49,254 nucleotides of DNA from Chitinophagales bacterium (GTDB taxonomy: Bacteria; Bacteroidota; Bacteroidia; Chitinophagales; Saprospiraceae), in the NCBI GenBank assembly GCA_022360175.1, contig JAKSDI010000222.1:1-49254 (forward strand), written 5' to 3'. A program made the translations under genes and the position numbers. Below the pieces are notes generated by a model, which saw only the letters and a list, made by a program, of their open reading frames with translations, was not told the DNA's origin and did no database searches. This document shows positions 41,292 through 49,254 of this stretch, piece by piece. The stretch's first letter is position 1. Each line of letters begins with the position of its first letter.

Positions 41292-42311
41292 ATGGATACA
41301 TCAATTTCTTTTACAATCGTACAGAGCTTACTGGTTTTTACACTATTGGTTTTAGCTCTTTTGTTGTTGCTACTACCACAGGGCAAGAGATCACAAAATC
41401 TGCCTTTAAGTGTGTTTTTGGGTATTATCTCATTACATATACTGATTGACCTTACAATTAACCAACCCATTTTTAATAATATTAGGATACACCTGTTTCC
41501 GAGTGTTTTTATCTTTCTCTATGCACCACTACTTTTTTTTTATACAAATAAATGTATTAATAATGTAGTACAACAAAAATGGAGACACTTGGCTCTATTC
41601 CTTATTTTCGGGATTTATTATTGGGTAGATGGCTTCTCCAGTATGCTGTATTTTCCCGTTTATGGCATTCAATATTTGATTTATGGGATATGGATAAGCC
41701 ACTTAATCCGTAAGCATAAGTGGGACAAAGCCATTAATAAGATATGGCTACTATTTTTGGTTTATTCTTTTGGGCTAATATGGTTTTTTGTTTTGTTGGC
41801 CAATGGATTTTCCTGGGGAGGATTGCCTTATTGGGCAGATCAGCTTGAGTTAATTTCCTATTTAGTTGCTACGCTATTTTTTGTTGGCTTGCTGTATTTT
41901 ATGATGTCAAGGCCATCCTTATTTATGAATGTTCGTATATCTACATCTAATCAAGATCGTGCTCCTGAAAATGTATCCGATATAGAGAGAAAGAGAATAA
42001 GAAAAATTAGATTGCTTTTTGAGGAAGAAAAGATATTTAAAAATCCGGATTTGAATCGAACCGCCCTGGCGGATAGATTAGGAATTAATCAGCAACAACT
42101 CTCCAAAGAGATTAATCAACATTTTAAAATGAACCTTTCTGAGCTATTGAATTTTTATAGAATTAAGGAAGCACAAGCCTTGCTTAAAAATAAAAACTAT
42201 AATATCAAAGAGGTATATTATGAAGTAGGATACAACTCCCGCTCGGCATTTAATAATGCATTTAAGAAAATCGTCAAAAAAACGCCAACCCAGTTTAGAA
42301 ATGAAGAATAA
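41292..42311 (+). CDS. Membrane-embedded AraC-family transcriptional regulator
   Basis: The 339-residue protein has an N-terminal half of about seven hydrophobic helices (residues 1-210) and a C-terminal AraC DNA-binding domain with two helix-turn-helix units (about 240-339: LADRLGINQQQLSKEIN and IKEVYYEVGYNSRSAFNNAFKKIVKKTPTQFR). This 7TM-AraC architecture is common in Bacteroidota and is thought to sense envelope or extracellular signals. The gene for an exported HExxH protein follows 72 bp later and is a likely target. Confidence 0.9.
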   Translation: MDTSISFTIVQSLLVFTLLVLALLLLLLPQGKRSQNLPLSVFLGIISLHILIDLTINQPIFNNIRIHLFPSVFIFLYAPLLFFYTNKCINNVVQQKWRHLALFLIFGIYYWVDGFSSMLYFPVYGIQYLIYGIWISHLIRKHKWDKAINKIWLLFLVYSFGLIWFFVLLANGFSWGGLPYWADQLELISYLVATLFFVGLLYFMMSRPSLFMNVRISTSNQDRAPENVSDIERKRIRKIRLLFEEEKIFKNPDLNRTALADRLGINQQQLSKEINQHFKMNLSELLNFYRIKEAQALLKNKNYNIKEVYYEVGYNSRSAFNNAFKKIVKKTPTQFRNEE

Positions 42312-42383
42312 ATTGTCCTGATTTCTAAATAAGAACAGCCCAAAATACCTGAATTACTTGATTTGTAGCAAAAATTAAAGCCA

Positions 42384-43838
42384 ATGAAAGTAATTTGCAT
42401 TATTACACTACTTATTTTATGTTTTCCATGTTTTGCTCAACAAGTAGAAGGACAAAACGAAGAGCAGACACCTAAGTTGATTCTTGATTTTATGCTGGTA
42501 GATGCACCCTATATCAAATATGGGGCACAGGCCACTGCAAATTATCAAGCCAGCGTAGCTGTTTCTCAATCCGTTGACCCCAAGCTTGGCCATTACCTGG
42601 GAGCACCTTTTATTTCACCTAGTATGAGCGGGGTGATATCTTATGCCTCTTCTTTTTATAATACAATGAATTATGGTGTCGCTAGAGGATGGGACCGTAT
42701 CTTGAATCCTGATAAAAGTAAATCTGCCAAAATTTTCAATGATATTGGTACAGAATTTACAGCTGGTATCGCATTTGTATTGACTACAAAAATTCCATTT
42801 GCTGGTGGCTGGGCACATGAAGAGTTTCATCGCAACACCTGGGCTCCTTTAGGAATAGGAAGTTACAATCAGATTTGGGGTTTTGATCTTGCTCCAGATG
42901 CACTGACCTATGTCGGTTCTATTTATGACGAAGACCTCATTGAATTTAAAAAGAAAGATCCTGCCGGATTTGTTAGAATGGGCTCAGCAGGTATCGAAGC
43001 ACATTATTTGATGAGTGAAAGGGTGCAGTCTCAGGATTTTCTATACGATACGCACCTTCCAAATTTAGCTCTTTACTGGGCAGATTTTTTGGCTGCATTA
43101 GATTATGTCAACCGAGCACATACCACAAAAACTATTGATGAACATGCAACGCAGTACAATGACGAGCCAGATCAGTTAAAAAGAGATTTTACAGGTAATG
43201 ATTTTACTGCCTGGGTATATGATTTGTATAATGGTGATGAAGCCTATACAGATCGTGGAATCCACCCAAGCGGTATAGGGATAGACCGCTATCGGGATTA
43301 TAATGATCTGAGTGTAGAAATGCTTGATTATGTGAAGAAGATAGGAAACCGCCAATGGTTGAATGTTATTAGTCCTTTTATGTTTCGTGTCAGAGAGATA
43401 AAGCTAAATGAGTCTCTGTCTTTCAATTTTGCATTGAGGCATTATCTTACTTCATTTGGTGATGATACACAGCTGGATATTTTTATCAATAAGAATAATA
43501 AAAAAAGCATTCTAAGCCTTCACAAGTACAGCAATCATGATACCGAATGGCTGCCGGGAATAGAGCTAACAAAATACATGGATTTTTTGTCCCTTGATAA
43601 GGAAAAAACATTACAGGGGTCTATTCGTGGAATGATTTGGATGCAACCAGAAGATCAGCTATTCTTTACAAAAAATAGCCAGGCTGGTGGATTACTTTCC
43701 TGTAGGCTACATCTCCTAAACAGAAGTATTTTTCAACCTTATCTGGAAATAGAATCCAAAACAAAAGGCTGGGTTGCTGGTGTAACCTATTTAGATGGAA
43801 AAACCAGTGTTCGCTTTGGAGTTCAGGCCGTTTTGTAA
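42384..43838 (+). CDS. Exported protein with HExxH motif
   Basis: The 484-residue protein has a signal peptide (1-18, ending CFAQ). Residues 145-149 are HEEFH within FAGGWAHEEFHRNTWAPLG, a possible zinc-binding HExxH. A downstream GIEAHY segment (about residue 204-209) could give a third ligand. The C-terminal 160 residues show alternating strands (FMFRVREIKLNESLSFNFALRHYLTSFG ... WVAGVTYLDGKTSVRFGVQAVL) and end like an outer-membrane barrel. I do not recognise the family. It could be a barrel with a periplasmic metallo-domain, or the motif could be incidental. Confidence 0.7.
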   Translation: MKVICIITLLILCFPCFAQQVEGQNEEQTPKLILDFMLVDAPYIKYGAQATANYQASVAVSQSVDPKLGHYLGAPFISPSMSGVISYASSFYNTMNYGVARGWDRILNPDKSKSAKIFNDIGTEFTAGIAFVLTTKIPFAGGWAHEEFHRNTWAPLGIGSYNQIWGFDLAPDALTYVGSIYDEDLIEFKKKDPAGFVRMGSAGIEAHYLMSERVQSQDFLYDTHLPNLALYWADFLAALDYVNRAHTTKTIDEHATQYNDEPDQLKRDFTGNDFTAWVYDLYNGDEAYTDRGIHPSGIGIDRYRDYNDLSVEMLDYVKKIGNRQWLNVISPFMFRVREIKLNESLSFNFALRHYLTSFGDDTQLDIFINKNNKKSILSLHKYSNHDTEWLPGIELTKYMDFLSLDKEKTLQGSIRGMIWMQPEDQLFFTKNSQAGGLLSCRLHLLNRSIFQPYLEIESKTKGWVAGVTYLDGKTSVRFGVQAVL

Positions 43839-43854
43839 AAAAGTATTATTATCA

Positions 43855-43917
43855 CACCAATCACCAATCACCAATCACCCTTTGCCCGACGAAGCTGATA
43901 AGCGAAGTTGGGATATC
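43855..43917. repeat. CACCAAT array (short) and dispersed motif copy 3
   Basis: Three CACCAAT units (43855-43875 approximately) plus CACC run into CCCTTTG and then the motif CCCGACGAAGCTGATAAGCG (43885-43904) and AAGTTGGGATATC. It has the same order as at 5537-5619. This links the heptamer array and the motif as one repeat family. Confidence 0.75.
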
Positions 43918-43920
43918 ACT

Positions 43921-43954
43921 ATTCCACGAATACATATTAGCATGATTCGTGGAA
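43921..43954. repeat. ATTCCACGAAT hairpin
   Basis: ATTCCACGAAT (43921-43931) is perfectly complementary to 43944-43954 across a 12-nt loop. It shares its CCACGAAT core with the hairpin at 47026-47081. Confidence 0.7.
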
Positions 43955-44096
43955 TTAGTGATTTTAAACAAAATAAGTAAATGAGTAAGAATGAGGAGTT
44001 GTATTATAACTAACTTACGGCTTTATAAGAGACTTACTATGTTGACGGACCTGTTACATAGTAGCTTTCTGATTGATATAATGAATTTTAAAGCCA

Positions 44097-45215
44097 ATGC
44101 CATCTATTGTCGGATTTTCAATTTCCCTCTTTATATTCATCATTCTATTGTTGAAAAAAGAGAAAGAACTATCCGATAAAATTCTTACTTCCTGGATCGG
44201 TTATATCGCTTTACATATATTGCTTTATCATTTTCTTGATTCTGGTTTTATATTTAAGGTACCTTTTCTAATAGGAGTACTCTTGCCTTTGCCCATTTTG
44301 CATAGTGTATTTTTGTATTTTTATACCAGAGAGCTGACCTATAAAAATGCATTTAAAGCAAAGTATTGGTACATCCATCTGGTCCCTTTTTTGCTTCTAT
44401 ATGTATTATTGATTCCTTTTTTTTCCTTGCCAGCTGTAGAAAAAATTGAGGTATTTCAAAGTGGTGGTGCAGGATATGAATGGTTTATGCGTATTCAAAT
44501 TGTCTTATTTATCCTTAGTGCAATTATTTATAACCTTGCTGCATTTAGAGTCGTCAGAAAGTATAAAAAAGAAGTACTTAATTATATTTCTAATAGTGAT
44601 CAGCAAATGCTAAAATGGGTAGAAAGCCTGATTATAGGCCTGAGTATTATCTGGGTAATAGTTGTTCTTTCAGAAGGAGATGACTGGATATTTATAGCGG
44701 TCTCTGCTTTCGTATGCTTCATAGGAATCTATGGATTTAAACAAGTTCCTGTTTATTTTATTCAATCAACTAGTACTCTGCAGGAGAACGTAGATAACCA
44801 GCCCCAGTTTGAAAAACGATCTGCTCAACCAATATCCAAAGAGAAATATAAAAAATCAGGCTTGAGTAATGAAGGGGAAAAAATACTCTTCGAAAGACTT
44901 GAAGAAAAAATGCGATTGGAGCATTTATATGAAAAAAACGATTTGACACTGGCAGAGGTAGCCATACTCATAAATGAACCTACTAATCATCTTTCCCAGG
45001 CAATTAATTCTCAGGCTGGAGCTACTTTTTATAATTATATCAATAAGTATCGCATTGAAGCATTTATTGAAAAACTCGATTCCGAAAAAAGCCAACAGTA
45101 TACTTACCTGGCACTAGCAATGGAATGTGGATTCAATTCCAAGTCGACTTTTAATAAATATTTCAAAAAATACACAGGGAAAACGCCAACAGAGTATTTG
45201 AAGTCAAAAGTTTGA
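44097..45215 (+). CDS. Membrane-embedded AraC-family transcriptional regulator
   Basis: The 372-residue protein has hydrophobic helices through about residue 220 and a C-terminal AraC domain (about 265-372; LTLAEVAILINEPTNHLSQAINSQ and LALAMECGFNSKSTFNKYFKKYTGKTPTEYL). It shares its architecture with the regulator at 41292 but has low similarity in the membrane part. It probably controls neighbouring envelope genes. The downstream alpha/beta hydrolase gene starts 127 bp later. Confidence 0.9.
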   Translation: MPSIVGFSISLFIFIILLLKKEKELSDKILTSWIGYIALHILLYHFLDSGFIFKVPFLIGVLLPLPILHSVFLYFYTRELTYKNAFKAKYWYIHLVPFLLLYVLLIPFFSLPAVEKIEVFQSGGAGYEWFMRIQIVLFILSAIIYNLAAFRVVRKYKKEVLNYISNSDQQMLKWVESLIIGLSIIWVIVVLSEGDDWIFIAVSAFVCFIGIYGFKQVPVYFIQSTSTLQENVDNQPQFEKRSAQPISKEKYKKSGLSNEGEKILFERLEEKMRLEHLYEKNDLTLAEVAILINEPTNHLSQAINSQAGATFYNYINKYRIEAFIEKLDSEKSQQYTYLALAMECGFNSKSTFNKYFKKYTGKTPTEYLKSKV

Positions 45216-45342
45216 TAGTTAGTGATTTAGGTGTTGGTGCGTTTGCTTTTTTTCTCAAAATTTGTCTCTCCTTACACGCTCGCACGCTTTACAAGCCGAA
45301 TATCTTTTCATTTGTGGCCTAAAGTTTAAACACCGTAATTTT

Positions 45343-46326
45343 ATGAAAAATCTATTTTATTGGATGCCCTTAATGGTATTCTGTTTTATTGCTTGTGAAG
45401 AAGATAAAAGCATTGAAGAATCGGGAAACCTGGTTCCACCAACTGTTGATGAAGCCCCAAATCTTCCTTCTATTTTTATCAATGGCACATTACTCCATGC
45501 AGAAGCTTATGGTAATCCTGAAGACCCTATGCTAGTGTTTTTGCACGGTGGTCCCGGAGGAGATTATCTGAACGGGATGAATGTCAAACACCTGGCTAAT
45601 AATGGGTACTACGTTATCTTTTATGATCAGAGAGGCTCCGGCCTATCACAGAGACATGATAAGGATACTTATAGCATTCAGATAATGCTCGATGATTTGA
45701 CGGCAGTGATTGCACATTATCGTATCTCAGATTCACAAAAAGTCTTTTTATTCGGACACTCATGGGGAGGAATGCTGGCTGCAGCTTATATTAATGAGTA
45801 TCCAGACAGAATAAATGGAGCCATCTTTGCAGAGCCAGGAGGACTCAATAAGGATTTATTGGATGAATACGGCGAATCAAGCAGAAAACTTGAATTGTTC
45901 TCTGAAGCAACCAATGACGTATTGTATGGTGACCAATTTATCACCGGAGGGGAAAATGATCATGCTATCCTTGACTATAAAGTAGCTATGATCTCCAGCT
46001 TTCAATATCACGAAGGCAATAATGAAGGTGTTGAAGGACCTTCTCCTTTTAGTCGTTATGGTGCAGTTACACTCAATAGCTTTGTAGACATAGCAGAGAA
46101 TGATGGTTTTGACTTTACTCTCAACCTAAATCAATTTTCTACAAAGGTCTTGTTTTTATATGGTGAGTTGAATCTATCCTATGGGCTTTCCTTTGCTGAA
46201 AAAGAAGCAGCTTTCTTTCCTGAAGCTGATATAAGACAGGTAGATGGCACTGGCCATGAAATGATTCACTTCAAATGGGATAATGTTTATCCTCCTGTAC
46301 TTGATTATCTAAACTCTATCAACTAA
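45343..46326 (+). CDS. Alpha/beta hydrolase lipoprotein (proline iminopeptidase-like)
   Basis: I place the start at 45343 (MKNLFYW), where a lipoprotein signal with FCFIAC begins. The longest frame adds 27 residues that do not belong. The 327-residue hydrolase has the oxyanion segment HGGPGGDY, YDQRGSGLS, nucleophile elbow FGHSWGG and catalytic His in GTGHEMIHF. These resemble proline iminopeptidase (S33) proteins. The substrate is unknown. A small outer-membrane protein gene follows after 7 bp, so they are cotranscribed. Confidence 0.87.
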   Translation: MKNLFYWMPLMVFCFIACEEDKSIEESGNLVPPTVDEAPNLPSIFINGTLLHAEAYGNPEDPMLVFLHGGPGGDYLNGMNVKHLANNGYYVIFYDQRGSGLSQRHDKDTYSIQIMLDDLTAVIAHYRISDSQKVFLFGHSWGGMLAAAYINEYPDRINGAIFAEPGGLNKDLLDEYGESSRKLELFSEATNDVLYGDQFITGGENDHAILDYKVAMISSFQYHEGNNEGVEGPSPFSRYGAVTLNSFVDIAENDGFDFTLNLNQFSTKVLFLYGELNLSYGLSFAEKEAAFFPEADIRQVDGTGHEMIHFKWDNVYPPVLDYLNSIN

Positions 46327-46333
46327 AATAAAC

Positions 46334-47005
46334 ATGAATATCATAAAGATTTTATTAGTCGTTTGTTATTGTTTTCTTGCTCATGTCGTTTTTGGACAAG
46401 CAGTAAATTGGGCAAATAACAGCCTTGAAAATAAGCATACTGTTCATTTAAACATAGGCTGGGATTATGGATTAATCTATGAATTAGGATATAGTTATCA
46501 GCTAGATTCGGAGATGCCAATTATATTGAATGCATTGTATTCTTTTCCATCAGGTGAGGATTTTTTTGATGATTTTAAAATCAAACTGGGTGGGCAGATG
46601 AGCGTATTAGAGCATGGGCCTATAGGTCTTAGCCTGGCAGTAAATGGGATTTATCGAAGATATGAAAACCCATTAACTACCTTGCAAAATTTTGGCGGCG
46701 AAATTGCTACTGCAATTGGCTATTACAAGCCTCGATGGTTTATTGCTGCTGAATTGGGATTTGATAAAGCAATCGCCACTCATTTTAATCATACCGATGC
46801 ATATAGGGAAAATATTTATTCAGAAGTAAAAGATGGTTGGTACAATCCATCAACAGGAGGCAATTTCCATTTTGGTGTACAAACAGCTTTGTCTTTCAGC
46901 CAAAACGCATTTGTTTTCAGAATAGGGCGGATGGCTACAGAAAATTTCAATACAACTCCAACTATTCCGTATTATATGCGATTGGGATATCAGCGAAAGT
47001 TTTAG
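46334..47005 (+). CDS. Small exported outer-membrane protein
   Basis: The 223-residue protein has a signal peptide (1-21, ending VVFGQ) and alternating beta strands to a C-terminal aromatic residue (TIPYYMRLGYQRKF). It is a likely 8- to 10-stranded barrel. No specific family is recognised. It follows the hydrolase lipoprotein by 7 bp, which suggests a shared envelope function. Confidence 0.78.
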   Translation: MNIIKILLVVCYCFLAHVVFGQAVNWANNSLENKHTVHLNIGWDYGLIYELGYSYQLDSEMPIILNALYSFPSGEDFFDDFKIKLGGQMSVLEHGPIGLSLAVNGIYRRYENPLTTLQNFGGEIATAIGYYKPRWFIAAELGFDKAIATHFNHTDAYRENIYSEVKDGWYNPSTGGNFHFGVQTALSFSQNAFVFRIGRMATENFNTTPTIPYYMRLGYQRKF

Positions 47006-47025
47006 CAGCAGCAAAAGCAAATTTT

Positions 47026-47081
47026 GATCCACGAATTATGAATAGCCTTTTAATGGATGTTCGTGAAAAGATTCGTGGATC
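47026..47081. repeat. GATCCACGAAT inverted repeat
   Basis: GATCCACGAAT (47026-47036) pairs perfectly with 47071-47081, 34 nt apart. It lies downstream of the small outer-membrane protein gene and shares the CCACGAAT core with 43921-43954. Confidence 0.6.
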
Positions 47082-47167
47082 ACTTCAAATCCATATATTT
47101 GGTTTCAGAATAAGTAGTAAAAATAATAAGATTGCTCTAAGCTACTTGAGAAGTATCATTCCAAAAA

Positions 47168-48046
47168 ATGTCAGATAAACCAATACATATAAAGTTTAGA
47201 AATCAGCATAATCCATATGCTGGATTTGATATGATAAAACTGGATGAGTTGTTTCAACGGCAAGGCCTGGATCATTCACCATTCCAGCTCCATTTAGTAG
47301 AGTTTTATATGATTATCCTTGTTGAACAAGGGCAGGGCTTGCACACAATCGACTTTACTGATTATGAATATGAGAAAGGCACATTGCTCACGATAAGAAA
47401 GGACCAAATCCATAAGTTTGTGAAGAGCAATACTGGAAAAGGGACCCTGCTGCTTTTTAGGGATGATTTCCTGGCGAGTTATCTTGAAAAATTAGAAGCG
47501 CTAAAATCTCTACGGCTTTTTAATGAATTTTTAGGTGCCCCAAAAATCCAGCTGTCAGGAAAAGAACTGGAAGCAGTTTGTAATTCCGTGGCACGTATCG
47601 AAGCAGAATACTTTAATGTAAATGATGAATATTCATTAGGGATTATTCGGAGTGAATTGCACATCCTTATAGCGAAATTATACAGGATAAAATCACATAA
47701 TAATCAAATAGTCAATAATCGTAAATATCTAAGCGAGTTTATTGAATTTCAAAATTTAGTTGAAAAACATGCCACTGAATACAAGAAAGTCAAGGACTAT
47801 GCGAGGATAATGGGCATTAGTACTAAAACCATAAATACAGTTACAAAAACAATAGTAAATAAGTCAGCTAAAGAATTTGTTGATGATATCTGTACTCAGC
47901 AAATTAAACGCCTGCTCATCAATACAGACCTGTCTGTCAAAGAAATTGCCTACGCTTCAGGTTTTGAGGAAACCACCAACTTTTTTAAATACTTCAAACG
48001 GCAAACCACACTTACTCCAGAACAATTCAGAGGTAGCTTTCAGTAA
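47168..48046 (+). CDS. AraC-family transcriptional regulator (cupin type)
   Basis: The 292-residue soluble regulator has an N-terminal cupin-like sensing domain (about residues 15-110, with DFTDYEYEKGTLLTIRKDQIHKF) and a C-terminal AraC DNA-binding domain (about 190-292, with YARIMGISTKTINTVTKTI and VKEIAYASGFEETTNFFKYFKRQTTLTPEQFR). This is the classical AraC layout and differs from the two membrane-bound regulators upstream. The lipoprotein gene downstream starts 105 bp later on the same strand. Confidence 0.9.
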   Translation: MSDKPIHIKFRNQHNPYAGFDMIKLDELFQRQGLDHSPFQLHLVEFYMIILVEQGQGLHTIDFTDYEYEKGTLLTIRKDQIHKFVKSNTGKGTLLLFRDDFLASYLEKLEALKSLRLFNEFLGAPKIQLSGKELEAVCNSVARIEAEYFNVNDEYSLGIIRSELHILIAKLYRIKSHNNQIVNNRKYLSEFIEFQNLVEKHATEYKKVKDYARIMGISTKTINTVTKTIVNKSAKEFVDDICTQQIKRLLINTDLSVKEIAYASGFEETTNFFKYFKRQTTLTPEQFRGSFQ

Positions 48047-48151
48047 CTTTCCCATTTTTACAGTCTATAGGCTTTTTCTGATATCCATTTAGGCTGATAA
48101 TGACTCCATCTTTGCAGTGTAATAATTAGACAAACTTTTACACGAATCAAG

Positions 48152-49021
48152 ATGAACTCAATATCGTTTTACAGTCTATTTGTCTTTGCAGTTGTACTAG
48201 TTAGCTGTGGGACAAATAATAACTCCAATTCTCAATTTAAAGAAACCGCAAAAATGGAATTAACGAAAAAGGAAAAGGCAGTAGCTTTAATCGAAAGCCT
48301 TGAAACAGGTGCTCCAGAACCTGTATCTTATATTAATCCTGGAAAGTACATTCAACATAATCTGGCAGTAGGTGATGGCTTGGAAGGCTTTGGAGCAATT
48401 GTTGCCAATGCTCCTGAAGGAGGTTTTAAATCTGAGGTTATCAGAGCCTTTGAAGATGAAGAGTATGTATTCTTACATGTGAAGTATGATTTTTTTGGCC
48501 CCAAAGCGGCATTTGATGTTTTTAGATTTGAAGATGGAAAAATTGTAGAGCATTGGGATAACCTGGCAGAAATTACACCACCTAATCCAAGTGGCAGAAC
48601 TCAGTTCGATGGTACTACGACGATTACGGATGTGGACAAAACTGCAGCCAATAAAGTACTGGTGGAAGGCTTTGTTACAGATGTCCTTCTGAATGGCAAA
48701 GTAGATAAAATAGCAGATTATATTAATCCTGAAAAATACTTACAACACAATTCTAGTATTGGTGATGGACTAGATGGCTTGGGAGCTGCCCTGAAGTATT
48801 TTGAAGAAAATGGCTTGGTTTTACAGTATGATAAAGTACACAAAGTATTAGGAGAAGGTAATTTTGTTTTGACGATGAGTGAAGGCAAGTTTGGCAAAGG
48901 GGAGCATGTGGCTTATTATGACCTATTCCGTGTAGAGAATGGAAAAATCGTTGAGCATTGGGATATCATTGAAGCAATTCCTGCTCAGTCTAGCTGGAAG
49001 AATAGCAATGGAAAATTCTAA
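48152..49021 (+). CDS. Tandem SnoaL/NTF2-like lipoprotein
   Basis: The 289-residue protein has a lipoprotein signal (FAVVLVSCG, Cys20). It has two copies of a SnoaL-like domain, about residues 40-150 and 165-280. Each contains [YI]INPxKY.QHN....DG, then a VFRFEDGKIVEHWD-like segment at its end (FRVENGKIVEHWD in the second). Such domains bind small hydrophobic ligands or catalyse aldol-type or isomerase reactions; the substrate is unknown. Related single-domain proteins are often annotated as SnoaL-like aldol condensation enzymes. It is downstream of an AraC regulator. Confidence 0.87.
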   Translation: MNSISFYSLFVFAVVLVSCGTNNNSNSQFKETAKMELTKKEKAVALIESLETGAPEPVSYINPGKYIQHNLAVGDGLEGFGAIVANAPEGGFKSEVIRAFEDEEYVFLHVKYDFFGPKAAFDVFRFEDGKIVEHWDNLAEITPPNPSGRTQFDGTTTITDVDKTAANKVLVEGFVTDVLLNGKVDKIADYINPEKYLQHNSSIGDGLDGLGAALKYFEENGLVLQYDKVHKVLGEGNFVLTMSEGKFGKGEHVAYYDLFRVENGKIVEHWDIIEAIPAQSSWKNSNGKF

Positions 49022-49043
49022 TCAAAAAATATGGAATTATTAG

Positions 49044-49073
49044 AGGCTGTCCTAAGCAGGGCAGCCTTTTTTA
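49044..49073 (+). terminator. Rho-independent terminator
   Basis: AGGCTGTCCT pairs with AGGGCAGCCT (one mismatch) over AAGC, followed by TTTTTTA. It ends the SnoaL-like lipoprotein gene. The remaining 180 bp to the window edge shows no supported gene. Confidence 0.85.
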
Positions 49074-49254
49074 TTTGTAGCGTATTGGAGGTTCTAATGA
49101 TTACATTAAAAAAGTATCTTAGAGGCATATGGATAAAACTATTGATCATGCCAAAACGAAGATGGATCACTTCAATAATTTGCCTGATTGCGATAAATAA
49201 TAGTTGGTAGCTTCCGTAAACAATAGATGTACGAACTAATTTTAGCAAAAGAGA

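Noticed and set aside
46837-47178. 113-codon plus-strand frame overlapping the small outer-membrane protein gene
   Set aside because: It overlaps a protein with a clear signal peptide and barrel end in another frame, and runs through the CCACGAAT hairpin.
49018-49248. 76-codon minus-strand frame at the right edge
   Set aside because: It overlaps the plus-strand terminator and shows no recognisable family or export signal.

Overview
The window comes from a member of the Bacteroidota. Three exported proteins end in type IX secretion (T9SS) sorting domains. A large TonB-dependent receptor with a carboxypeptidase-regulatory-like N-terminus is present, and at least one promoter fits the Bacteroidota TTG / TAnnTTTG pattern. 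Coding is AT-leaning. The 472-residue helical protein at 30742-32160 and the PKD-rich exported proteins would fit Saprospirales or a related lineage, but the rank below phylum is inference.

Left end (1-2.8 kb): the tail of an unidentified gene, then a roughly 2.2 kb segment that looks like a small integrative element inserted at the 3' end of a tRNA-Ser(UGA) gene. An 18-bp copy of the tRNA 3' end lies at 540-557, and the intact tRNA is at 2713-2800. Between them are only two genes, a DUF4238-like protein and a HEPN-like protein with an RN-x4-H motif, flanked by inverted clusters of the 9-mer ACTGACACA. There is no recombinase. This is the best candidate for an undescribed defence or cargo unit.

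3-21.9 kb is mostly housekeeping and envelope genes: a PlsC-like acyltransferase, a two-helix coiled-coil membrane protein, a TonB receptor with a TraB/GumN-family partner, an Lrp/AsnC regulator, a CcmD-like peptide overlapping glutamate dehydrogenase, branched-chain aminotransferase, a possible HolD-like protein beside RdgB/HAM1, a TPR protein beside SecG, a two-subunit molybdenum hydroxylase, an ACMSD-like amidohydrolase, and a DUF2341/T9SS protein.

22-28.5 kb holds three paralogous membrane proteins. Each has N-terminal membrane helices, an almost perfectly periodic heptad coiled coil with Gln at one position, a conserved linker domain, pentapeptide repeats and a Cys-containing tail. A DUF6268-like outer-membrane protein gene sits between them on the other strand. 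tRNA-Pro(UGG) and tRNA-Ser(GCU) follow, then dnaA.

30.7-38.7 kb: a conserved helical protein, a dockerin-like T9SS protein, a 970-residue exported protein that interleaves five PKD domains with seven six-cysteine Kazal-like modules, and a two-gene unit encoding coiled-coil proteins, one membrane-anchored and PspA/ESCRT-III-like in layout.

38.9-49 kb is a plus-strand accessory run: a beta-lactamase-fold lipoprotein, a VOC/PhnB protein, a DHFR/RibD-like reductase, three AraC-family regulators (two membrane-embedded), an exported HExxH protein, an alpha/beta hydrolase lipoprotein, a small outer-membrane protein and a tandem SnoaL-like lipoprotein.

Intergenic DNA is rich in small repeats: a CACCAAT heptamer array, a roughly 33-bp dispersed motif present three times, AGAGC-ended hairpin elements and many strong stem-loops. 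No insertion sequence, rRNA or CRISPR array was seen.
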